From the NCBI GenBank assembly GCA_036374795.1, contig DASUTC010000340.1:1-34553 (forward strand): a DNA stretch of 34,553 nucleotides. Reading direction: 5' to 3'. The notes under the pieces were generated by a model. It made no database searches and was not told the DNA's origin. It saw only the letters and a program-made list of their open reading frames with translations. The stretch comes from Herpetosiphonaceae bacterium. Lineage in GTDB: Bacteria; Chloroflexota; Chloroflexia; Chloroflexales; Kallotenuaceae. Each line of letters begins with the position of its first letter. Position 1 is the stretch's first letter. The position numbers were made by a program, and so were the translations under genes. This document shows positions 22,909-29,518 of this stretch, piece by piece.

Positions 22909-25586
22909 ACCGCTACCCCTGCTTGCAAATCGATCGGCCTGCCGCGAATCCCCTCCGGCGCGGGCTGGCCCAGCAGCGCCAGCACCGTCGGCGCGACATC
23001 GTAGATCTTCAGGTCGTCGAGCTGCCTGCCGCCGCCCGGATTGCGCGGATCGTAGAGCATGAAGATACCGTGCTGCGCGTGGTTCGCGTCGTCAGGCCCC
23101 GTGTCGTTCTCAAAGGTCCATACGCTCTCGTGGCCCACGCTGCCAACCGAGCGCCAGCTCAGGTTGCCAAAGTAGATGATCAGATCGGGCGGAATGTTGT
23201 TGAGCTGGGTATAGACCTCTTCCGGCTTGAAGGCGATCGTGCCGATGTTGCGACCGTCGGGATCGGCAATCGCGGCCAGCTTCTCGATCAGCAGCGCCCG
23301 CTCGCGCTCATAGTCCTGCGGCGGGATCACGCCGTTGGGCTCGCGGCCCTGCACGTTCATGAACAGCCGCCCATAGTAGCCGCCCGCGCCCCAGGCTTTG
23401 GTTCGCGTCCAGTCGATCTCGCACTTCTCAAGCGGCACGATCTGCGACGGCTGCTCTTTGAGCACCAGATAGCCCTCGCGGATCAGCCAGTCGTTGAGGC
23501 AGAGGCCGCCGACCATCGCCTTGCCGCCGTGGTCGGAGACGACCAGCACGATCGTGTCGTCGTCGATATACTCCAGCAGCCCCGCGATCTGCCGGTCGAT
23601 AAACACGTAGTAGTCGTGGATCGCCTGCTGGTAGCGGTTGCCCGGCACATGCTTGGGATGGGCGGGGTCCATATACTTCCAGAAGGCATGGTGGATGCGA
23701 TCGACGCCCATGTCGACGGTCATGAAGTAGTCGTACCGCTCGCGCTGGAGCAGGCGTCGGCAGATCGTAAAATGCTGCTCGGCCATGCGGTAGATGTCGC
23801 AGAGGATCTGATCTTTATTCTCCGAGCGAAAGTTGGGCACGTCCACCAGGAACTCGTCGCCGATCCAGCCCGCGATCTCGTGCTTTAGCTCCGCCGGATA
23901 GGTGTACTGGCTCTTCGCGCTCGGCGTCAGGAAACAACTGACCATGTGGCCGTTGACCGGCTGCACCGGGTAGGTCTGCGGCACGCCGATCACGCCGACG
24001 TGCTTGCCAGCATCGCTGAGCAGGTTCCACACGCGCGGATACGTCACCGCTTTGGCGTTGGCGATCGTCATGCGCTCGTAGGAGTAGTCCGCGCGGTTGC
24101 GAAAGCCGTAGAAGCCAAGCTGGCCCGGATCGCGTCCGCTCATCATGCAGGCCCAGGCGGGAACGGTGATCGCCGGAATCGTGCTTTCCAGCCGTCCGTA
24201 CGCGCCGCGCTGCATCAAGCCGCTAAGCGTCGGCAGGTCGGCCCGCCACGCATCGAAGACCAGCTCCGGCGCGGCACAGTCCAGACCGATCACCAGCATC
24301 CGCCGCTGGGCTTGCTCATCGCCGGTACTCGCCGCGACCATACGCGCCTCCTTTGTGCCGGGCTGCTCGGTGGGAGCAGGCGGCAGGTCCGTGTGCCCGA
24401 TCGGCTCTGCGCCGCGCGGCTCCCGCTGATAGGCTTCGATCAAGATCTGCGCAACTTCAGGGCGGCTATACTCAGGCGGTGGCAGCTCGCCACGGGCCAG
24501 CATCTCGCGCACTTTCGTGCCGCTCAAGATCAGGTGGTGCTCCGAGGTATGCGGGCAGGTCTTGTAAGACGCCATCGCATGGCACTTCTGGCAGTAGAAG
24601 GTATGCTCGAAAAAGAGCGGCGTAATGCCCAGCTCGTGCGGCGCGAACTCGTCGAAGATCAGCTGGGCGTCGTAGGTGCCGTAGTAGCTGCCGACACCGG
24701 CATGATCGCGCCCGACGATGAAGTGTGTGCAGCCGTAGTTCTTGCGTGCCAGCGCGTGGAAGATCGCCTCGCGCGGCCCGGCGTAGCGCATCGCCGCCGG
24801 GTACACGCCCAGGATCGTCCGATCGGGCGGGTAGTAGTCGCGCAGCAGGCTTTGGTAGGAGCGCATGCGTACGTCGGCGGGAATATCGTCAGCCTTCGTC
24901 TCGCCTACCAGCGGATGCAGGAACAGCCCATCAACGATCTCCAGCGCGGCCTTCTGGATATACTCGTGGGCGCGGTGGATCGGGTTGCGCGTTTGAAATC
25001 CCACGATCCGCCGCCAGCCGTTTGCGGCAAACATCCGTCGCGCCTGCGCAGGCGTGTGCCGAAACTCCGCAAACGCCGGGCTGGTCGGCGGGCTGATCAC
25101 CCAGATCTCGCCGCCGAGGTATACCTCGCCAGCCGCGTAGAGCCGCGCGACGCCGGGATGCCGCGCATCGGTGGTTTGAAAAACCTGCTGCGCCTCGTGC
25201 TCTTGGTCGGCGGCGTACTTTTCTGCCAGCTCAAGCAGCCCGATCAGCCGCTCGGCGCGATCGTACAGTGCGATCTCTTGCCCAAGCTCCAGCGTCGCCG
25301 CCTGCTCCCGCGTCACCGCCAGCGTGATCGGGATCGTCCAGGGAAGGCCGCTCTGGAGGTACATCTCCTCGACAACGCTCAGGTAGTCGGCCTGGCCCAT
25401 GAAGCCGGTCAGCGGGCTGAATGCTCCGTTGCCAATCAGCTCCAGGTCGGAGAGATTGACGCTGTTCAGCGTCAGCCGGGCCAGGTGAGCGGCGCGCTCA
25501 ATCGCCGCCTCGCGGAGCGTGCCCCGCACGGTGCGATCGATAAGTGTTCCGCCGTGAGGAGGAATCGCCGGAGTAGATCTCGCCAC
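22905..25586 (-). CDS. sat: ATP sulfurylase fused to an alkaline-phosphatase-superfamily domain, copy A
   Basis: An uninterrupted 893-codon frame. Residues 1-390 are a Sat-type ATP sulfurylase (ATP + sulfate to APS + PPi): GFMGQADY at 61-68, [11 protein letters not shown] at 198-208, GRDHAGVG at 292-299, a probable zinc site [15 protein letters not shown] at 332-346, and SGTKVREML at 355-363. A Pro/Glu-rich linker (390-425) leads to a phosphodiesterase-type domain: D436 in [11 protein letters not shown]474 in [29 protein letters not shown] and a late His in HAQHGIF. Translation starts at a GTG (25586) with AAGGAG 6 bases upstream. An internal ATG at 24341 (residue 416) has a near-perfect AAAGGAGG at 24347-24354, so the second domain may also be made alone. 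It is the first gene of the polysaccharide operon. Confidence 0.92.
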   Translation of the reverse strand: MARSTPAIPPHGGTLIDRTVRGTLREAAIERAAHLARLTLNSVNLSDLELIGNGAFSPLTGFMGQADYLSVVEEMYLQSGLPWTIPITLAVTREQAATLELGQEIALYDRAERLIGLLELAEKYAADQEHEAQQVFQTTDARHPGVARLYAAGEVYLGGEIWVISPPTSPAFAEFRHTPAQARRMFAANGWRRIVGFQTRNPIHRAHEYIQKAALEIVDGLFLHPLVGETKADDIPADVRMRSYQSLLRDYYPPDRTILGVYPAAMRYAGPREAIFHALARKNYGCTHFIVGRDHAGVGSYYGTYDAQLIFDEFAPHELGITPLFFEHTFYCQKCHAMASYKTCPHTSEHHLILSGTKVREMLARGELPPPEYSRPEVAQILIEAYQREPRGAEPIGHTDLPPAPTEQPGTKEARMVAASTGDEQAQRRMLVIGLDCAAPELVFDAWRADLPTLSGLMQRGAYGRLESTIPAITVPAWACMMSGRDPGQLGFYGFRNRADYSYERMTIANAKAVTYPRVWNLLSDAGKHVGVIGVPQTYPVQPVNGHMVSCFLTPSAKSQYTYPAELKHEIAGWIGDEFLVDVPNFRSENKDQILCDIYRMAEQHFTICRRLLQRERYDYFMTVDMGVDRIHHAFWKYMDPAHPKHVPGNRYQQAIHDYYVFIDRQIAGLLEYIDDDTIVLVVSDHGGKAMVGGLCLNDWLIREGYLVLKEQPSQIVPLEKCEIDWTRTKAWGAGGYYGRLFMNVQGREPNGVIPPQDYERERALLIEKLAAIADPDGRNIGTIAFKPEEVYTQLNNIPPDLIIYFGNLSWRSVGSVGHESVWTFENDTGPDDANHAQHGIFMLYDPRNPGGGRQLDDLKIYDVAPTVLALLGQPAPEGIRGRPIDLQAGVAV
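24339..24354 (-). promoter_or_regulatory. Strong internal ribosome site and ATG inside the sat fusion gene
   Basis: On the minus strand AAAGGAGG (24354-24347), a 5-base spacer and ATG (24341-24339) lie exactly at the linker between the sulfurylase and phosphatase-superfamily domains, in the same frame. This would give a separate 478-residue product, or it is a relic of two formerly separate genes. Confidence 0.6.
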
Positions 25587-25955
25587 CGGATGCTCCTTCG
25601 CTGAATGCCGCCGCCGAGTGGCTCAGCGCCGCTCAGCCCTTGAGGTGTGCCTGTAGCTCTGCCTTATCGGGCGAGCGATTGACTGTCTCTGTAGGCGCGT
25701 GGCGATGATGTTTGAAAATTGGGCGCACGCAGGATCGTCGCGGGAAATGCTCGCGCATGACACAGCGTTGTGGTTGAGGCCGTGGATCAATCGCTCAGGA
25801 TCAGAGGATTCCTGCGAAATGGGGAGCCTTACATCGAAACGGGGATGTAGTGCTACGCTTCACCGCCTGGGTGTCGCCCCAGCGTACGCCCTCAACAGAT
25901 CCGCCACGATAACCTCCGGTTAGATACTGATGAAGTCATGCGCGCTTGTGCCCGT

Positions 25956-25984
25956 TTGCCGAATGCTACGAATGGATGTACAAT
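25956..25984 (+). promoter_or_regulatory. Candidate sigma-70 promoter for a plus-strand small RNA
   Basis: TTGCCG (25956-25961) and TACAAT (25979-25984) are separated by 17 bases: 4/6 and 5/6 matches to the -35 and -10 consensus with ideal spacing. Transcription would start near 25991 and run into a terminator-like hairpin at 26057-26091. Confidence 0.4.
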
Positions 25985-25990
25985 CGTTAA

Positions 25991-26091
25991 GACCTTTAAA
26001 CACGTAGCCAAAGGCCCAAATGCTCGCAGCAAGGGATATGGATCGTGTGGTCGTCGGATGAGGAGTGATTACGGCACTCCTCATCTTCTTT
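25991..26091 (+). ncRNA. Candidate small RNA of about 100 bases
   Basis: The stretch is bounded by a promoter-like pair upstream (25956-25984) and a strong hairpin followed by TTCTTT downstream. It does not match any RNA family I recognise and has no plausible reading frame with a ribosome site. A short CCTTT/AAAGG pairing (about 25993-26014) could form a first stem. It would be antisense to the leader of the sulfation operon if that starts at the promoter near 26546. Existence is inferred from flanking signals only. Confidence 0.33.
26057..26091 (+). terminator. Rho-independent terminator-like hairpin (plus strand)
   Basis: A perfect 11-bp stem, GATGAGGAGTG (26057-26067) with CACTCCTCATC (26075-26085), a 7-base loop, then TTCTTT. 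The T-rich side lies only on the plus strand; on the minus strand the same hairpin has no T-run and could instead be a structure in the operon leader. Confidence 0.55.
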
Positions 26092-26282
26092 GTGGCTGTC
26101 CAGTCATCCATCACGGACGACAGCGAGCAGCGACATAGACCTTAATGTTGCGTATGAAACAGCGAGAGCTTGCCCTCGGATCATGCGTGACTCATGCTCT
26201 ACGCTCCAAAGGTGCCTATCCGCGTCACTATGCTATGAAGTTGTACACAGTATGAGGAAGCGTTGTGATTGGTATCCCCACC

Positions 26283-26299
26283 TCACTGTTGACCAGTGA
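26283..26299. repeat. Short inverted repeat, operator-like
   Basis: TCACTG (26283-26288), a 5-base centre TTGAC, and CAGTGA (26294-26299). Lies in the presumed leader, so it could be an RNA stem or a repressor site. No family recognised. Confidence 0.3.
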
Positions 26300-26445
26300 A
26301 CCTGGGGTTAACTACGCCGTCGCGCCATTCATAACGACATCACATGGATAGAGGAGTAGGCTGCATGGGAGGATGCAAGAGGAATGTGTGCAGCGAGCCA
26401 GGAATTATAGGCGTGATGCCAACGCTATGGGTGGAGTCTGACGGA

Positions 26446-26489
26446 GGTACCTGATACATAACAAAGGGGGCAATTATGTACCTTGTACC
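26446..26489. repeat. Nested inverted repeat
   Basis: GGTAC (26446-26450) with GTACC (26485-26489) encloses TACATAA (26455-26461) with TTATGTA (26474-26480) around a G-rich loop. It lies just downstream (leftward) of the promoter at 26546-26573, where a 5' leader structure or operator would sit. Confidence 0.35.
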
Positions 26490-26545
26490 CATTTTAGATG
26501 TTAACTAAACATTAAAGTCGCGTTAATCACCTATCAATTGTGGCT

Positions 26546-26573
26546 ATTATACATGAACGGCATGCAATGTCAA
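26546..26573 (-). promoter_or_regulatory. Perfect-consensus sigma-70 promoter towards the sulfation/polysaccharide operon
   Basis: On the minus strand TTGACA (26573-26568), a 16-base spacer, and TATAAT (26551-26546): 12 of 12 consensus bases. Transcription would start near 26539 and run left into the ATP sulfurylase fusion, whose start codon is about 950 bases further. It is the best promoter sequence in the window. Confidence 0.65.
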
Positions 26574-26643
26574 TAGGCTTAATGTGCAGGAAACGCCCAA
26601 TCTGCGAGTGATATGTGCATCCAGGGGTGCTCATAACGAGCAG

Positions 26644-26671
26644 CGAGGAGCGGCAACGTTGCCGCTCCTCG
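26644..26671. terminator. Perfect 28-bp palindrome after the lyase gene, probable transcription-end hairpin
   Basis: CGAGGAGCGGCAAC (26644-26657) is followed directly by its complement GTTGCCGCTCCTCG (26658-26671). It lies 39 bases beyond the stop of the secreted lyase gene (26711). There is no T-run on either side, so it may work as a strong stem without a classic U-tract or as an mRNA 3'-end protector. Confidence 0.5.
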
Positions 26672-26710
26672 TTCCGTGTATGCGTGGTCCGTCTCCGGCT
26701 GCCCGATGTG

Positions 26711-28837
26711 CTAAGGAGTGCGTGGATCGGTGCGGTTCAGATATTCCTCTACGTCGGTATAGCCGTCCTGATCGAAGTCACCGCTTGTGCTGGACGACGA
26801 TCCACGCGAGGTCGATCCAAACTGCTGCTGCTCCCAGGTATCGGCCATGCCGTCAAGATCGGCGTCGGCGGCCAGCGGGCCGGAGCCGAGCGTGGGCCAC
26901 ACAACCTGCGCGCCGTTGAGGAACTGGCCGGTTCGCTGTGTGAGGTTGGCGATGATGCGCTGATCCGCGCTGTCGCGCACGGGCCAGGTTGCGCCCGCGC
27001 CCTGCACGATCTGACGATACGCATCCTGAGCGCTCTGCTCGGAGCGCATCGAGTACGGCCCGAAGCGGGTGGCGCTGTACATGCTCTGCGGATCGCCGCG
27101 CACGGTGCTGAAGCCTTCCGTTACTGTGCCTTGCTCAAAGACCGAGCCAGGCCGTGGCGTTGGGTTTTCGGGATTGGTGCGCGACTTCCAGGCCAGTAAG
27201 GTTCTCGTCATCGGCCCGCGAATGAACATGTTGTTGATCAGGTTGAGCGAACGAGGATTGCCATGCGCGGCGGCGGTCCCCCAGTTGTAGATCACGTTGT
27301 TGACGACATCGATCAGCTCACCGCCCATGATCTGCGGCATTCGCTGATCGGAGGTGGTCAGCAAGTTGTGATGCAGTGTGATCCGCTTCGGGTGGGCGCT
27401 GAGATCGAGCTGCGTGATGTTCAGGCCAAGCGAATGACCATTTTGATCGGTTGTGCCCTCGCTGTGGTTGGAAAGATAGAGTCCCTCGCCGAGGATTGAG
27501 TGCTGGATCGTGATGTCATGCGCGTTGGTGAGGATCGCGGCGCCGCCAATATCCGGCCCCCAGACCAGCGAGCTGTGATCGATCACCACGTTGTAGACTT
27601 CGTCTCCTCCGGTCCCGGACATCGATACGGCATCGCGCTCGTTGTTCGAGCTTTGATTGAGCTTGTCGCCGGGGCGTACCTTGAGATGGCGCAGCACAAC
27701 ATCATGGGTGCGAATCTTGAGCATGGCTCCTTTGATCTGCACGCCCTCGCCCGGCGCAGACTGGCCGGCGATCGTCACGAACGGCTGGGTGATCGAAATA
27801 TCGTTGCTCAGCTCGATCGTTCCCGCGACGCGGAAGAGCACCATGCGCGGACCGCTCGCCTCAAGCGCGCTGCGCAGGCTTCCCGGCCCGGAGTCGGCCA
27901 GTGTCGTAACGTAGATGATCCGCCCACCACGACCGCCGGGCGTTGCGCTGCCATGTCCTTCCGCGCCTGGAAAGGCGACCGCTGCCGCCGGAACCTTGGG
28001 AGGCGCCTGAGTCGGCGCAGCGGTAGGCTGCTGGGTTGGCGCAGCGGTGGGCTGCTGGGTTGGCGCTGCCGAGGGCGATGGAACAGCGGTGGGCTGCTGG
28101 GTTGGCGCTGCCGAGGGCGATGGAACAGCGGTAGGCTGCTGGGTTGGCGCAGCGGTGGGCTGCTGGGTCGGCGCTGCCGAGGGCGACGGAGCGGGCGGCA
28201 ACGTCGGCACTACGGTGGGCACGGCTGCTTCAGTCGTCGTGATCAGCAGATGGGGCCGCCGCCCCGCGTTGTTATGATCGCGCGACGCAAAATTGACTCC
28301 ATCATCGCCAGTCTGGCTGATGCCGAAGCTGTACACGCCCGGACCCGCGACGATCGACGTAACATTGACCTCGACCCAGGAATCATCGGCGGCGTGATCG
28401 AAGCCCCCAACGGGCGCGCCGTCGATCGCCGGTCGATTGGTGTATGTAACGCCAGATTCATCCCAGGTGGTATTGGTCATCGACCAGACCGTGCCGCTGG
28501 CGGCGGGCGACGGATTCAGGACATACAGCCGCAGGGTAGCGGACGCGATCGGGCCGGGGATGCCCTCGACGGCGAAGCGGAGAAAGCTTTGTTCTTCGGG
28601 ATTGGCATCGTTCGCCAGACTCCGCTCCAGGCCGAAGTTCTGGTCGGGGAACTCAGCGCTGACGGACGTATCGGCAATCGCAGGAACCGCGATTGGTCCT
28701 GCCGTCTGGGCCGACGCAGACAGCGATGCGTACAGCACCGGGCTGACGGCTGCGACAACTATTGTCAGCAGGAGCAGCCCGGCCAGGAGCAGCCGCTGCT
28801 TATACCAGGCATGATCAGATTTGTAGTTAAAAGCCAT
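26711..28837 (-). CDS. Secreted multidomain pectate-lyase-like protein with DNRLRE domain and C-terminal calcium-binding repeats
   Basis: A 708-residue protein. Signal peptide: basic start with hydrophobic core at 16-36 and a likely cut after ASA near 43. Residues about 50-200 are a DNRLRE-type beta-sandwich (ADTSVSAEF, SFLRFAVEGI, SWVEVNVT), a domain found in carbohydrate-binding surface proteins. Residues 206-283 are a Pro/Thr/Gln/Ser linker with 14-residue repeats. From 287 a parallel beta-helix lyase region starts (AFPGAEGHG, GGRGGRIIYVTTLADSGPGSLR, then VIDHSSLVWG and ITLHHNLL), resembling PL1-type pectate lyases. The last 51 residues hold two calcium loops (DADLDGMADTWE, DFDQDGYTDVEE) like thrombospondin type 3 or dockerin repeats. 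AAGGAGG lies 6 bases before ATG 28837. It stands alone between two operons; it may process the polymer made next door or degrade plant pectin. Confidence 0.88.
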   Translation of the reverse strand: MAFNYKSDHAWYKQRLLLAGLLLLTIVVAAVSPVLYASLSASAQTAGPIAVPAIADTSVSAEFPDQNFGLERSLANDANPEEQSFLRFAVEGIPGPIASATLRLYVLNPSPAASGTVWSMTNTTWDESGVTYTNRPAIDGAPVGGFDHAADDSWVEVNVTSIVAGPGVYSFGISQTGDDGVNFASRDHNNAGRRPHLLITTTEAAVPTVVPTLPPAPSPSAAPTQQPTAAPTQQPTAVPSPSAAPTQQPTAVPSPSAAPTQQPTAAPTQQPTAAPTQAPPKVPAAAVAFPGAEGHGSATPGGRGGRIIYVTTLADSGPGSLRSALEASGPRMVLFRVAGTIELSNDISITQPFVTIAGQSAPGEGVQIKGAMLKIRTHDVVLRHLKVRPGDKLNQSSNNERDAVSMSGTGGDEVYNVVIDHSSLVWGPDIGGAAILTNAHDITIQHSILGEGLYLSNHSEGTTDQNGHSLGLNITQLDLSAHPKRITLHHNLLTTSDQRMPQIMGGELIDVVNNVIYNWGTAAAHGNPRSLNLINNMFIRGPMTRTLLAWKSRTNPENPTPRPGSVFEQGTVTEGFSTVRGDPQSMYSATRFGPYSMRSEQSAQDAYRQIVQGAGATWPVRDSADQRIIANLTQRTGQFLNGAQVVWPTLGSGPLAADADLDGMADTWEQQQFGSTSRGSSSSTSGDFDQDGYTDVEEYLNRTDPRTP
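28009..28202 (-). repeat. In-frame tandem repeats encoding the Pro/Thr/Gln linker
   Basis: Units coding PTQQPTA and PSPSAA alternate; a 42-base unit (14 residues, PTQQPTAVPSPSAA) occurs twice in tandem, flanked by 21-base PTQQPTA units. The DNA copies are nearly identical, indicating recent slippage or recombination, and the linker length is likely to vary among strains. Confidence 0.8.
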
Positions 28838-29102
28838 CGTGGGCCTCCTTGATTTCCGCGCGGATTCACATGGTCCGCGCTGGATATGTTGCTCACCGTG
28901 GAGCGCAATGAACTACACCTCGCCGTTGTAGACAACGAGGGCTAACGATTGTATGGCTTTACAACGATACCTTGGGAGCTATGACGCTGGGGCGGGATCG
29001 AGGCCGAATGCATAGGCCGTGCAAAGCATAAAACCAGATTCAGAGTCGATGCAGCGCTGCATCGGTGATGCTGGCAGTTACCGTGTCGGGCAACCGGTCG
29101 CG

Positions 29103-29136
29103 AAAGTTAACAAATTTTCGAATATTTGTCAACTTT
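29103..29136 (-). promoter_or_regulatory. 34-bp AT-rich near-palindrome overlapping a promoter-like element
   Basis: Arms AAAGTTAACAAATTT (29103-29117) and ATATTTGTCAACTTT (29122-29136) match at 13 of 15 positions around TCGA. On the minus strand it contains TTGACA (29132-29127) and, 17 bases on, TAACTT as a weak -10. This looks like an operator over a promoter driving the lyase gene, 266 bases away. Confidence 0.4.
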
Positions 29137-29358
29137 ACTACATGATGTAATTTTCCTTTCCAGAATCGGTGGGGCATGCCATACTACGCCGCACCAGAGC
29201 TATTAAGTTCTTGATGATAGTCCTTTTTGCCTTTTTGTGAAGTGTCAAGAATGGTACACAGAGGTCGTGTTGATCGAGCCATTTGTGGGAGGGCATGCCT
29301 TTACCAGCTTTTGATGATTGGTGCCGGTACGAGCAGAGCGTCTGATCCCGGCACGCGC

Positions 29359-29394
29359 GCACCCCCTCTCCCAGGGCGATCGGAGAGGGGGTGC
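29359..29394. terminator. GC-rich hairpin downstream of the exporter gene
   Basis: A perfect 13-bp stem: GCACCCCCTCTCC (29359-29371) with GGAGAGGGGGTGC (29382-29394), 10-base loop. It lies about 125 bases after the MFS stop (29519) in the direction of transcription. No T-run follows, so it may be a Rho-independent-like stop without U-tract or a dispersed extragenic palindrome. Confidence 0.45.
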
Positions 29395-29518
29395 AGTGCG
29401 CTCTACGGTGCTCGGTTCCAGGTTGTGAGTTTCGCAGCGAGGCGCTTACCCCGGTCCCAGCGTGTACCGGACCGGCCCCGTGCTCCGGCGGGCTTCCGCC
29501 TTGGTTCTTTCGTCCGCG

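Larger units (their letters stand above)
25587..26710. other. 1.1-kb gap without a convincing protein gene
   Basis: AT-richer than its surroundings. Short open frames here (for example 25699-25923 and 25938-26138 on the plus strand, 25920-26114 on the minus strand) have no recognisable motif and no good ribosome site and are not called. What can be seen is listed separately: a consensus promoter towards the sulfation operon, a candidate small RNA on the plus strand, inverted repeats at 26283-26299 and 26446-26489, and a palindrome at 26644-26671. If the promoter at 26546-26573 is used, nearly all of this gap is an untranslated leader of about 950 bases. Confidence 0.6.
28838..29518. other. 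0.7-kb gap between exporter gene and lyase gene
   Basis: No credible protein gene; a 74-codon minus-strand frame at 29138-29362 shows no motif and no ribosome site. The gap holds a small palindrome CGTTGT-AG-ACAACG (28924-28937), a 34-bp AT-rich near-palindrome (29103-29136) with a promoter-like element for the lyase gene, and a 13-bp GC-rich hairpin (29359-29394) after the exporter gene. The first 100 bases upstream of the lyase start show nothing else. Confidence 0.55.

Noticed and set aside
9264-25586. Sulfatase annotation for the three phosphatase-superfamily proteins
   Set aside because: None has the C/S-x-P-x-R formylglycine motif; motif order is that of phosphodiesterase/nucleotide pyrophosphatase proteins.
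23946-25604. Plus-strand frame of 552 codons
   Set aside because: Shadow of the ATP sulfurylase fusion, whose catalytic motifs are intact on the minus strand.
25927-25960. CTGATGA core resembling a hammerhead ribozyme
   Set aside because: The matching GAAA core and the three stems could not be placed; a 7-base match alone is expected by chance.
26476-26508. Ten-codon plus-strand reading frame (MYLVPILDVN) behind AAAGGGGG with 5-base spacing
   Set aside because: The ribosome site is good, but no promoter is seen for it and nothing lies downstream on the plus strand for a leader peptide to control. Probably chance within a hairpin region.
25587-26540. SAM or other sulfur-related riboswitch before the ATP sulfurylase gene
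   Set aside because: I looked on the minus strand for the SAM-I core and for conserved blocks of other common riboswitches and did not find them. A covariance search would settle it.
27500-28852. Plus-strand frame of 450 codons with GWRSGGLLG repeats
   Set aside because: Antisense of the Pro/Thr/Gln repeats of the secreted lyase, which has a signal peptide, domains and a ribosome site.
28924-28937. Palindrome CGTTGTAGACAACG upstream of the lyase gene
   Set aside because: A 6-bp arm palindrome is weak alone and matches no operator I know; noted only in the gap description.
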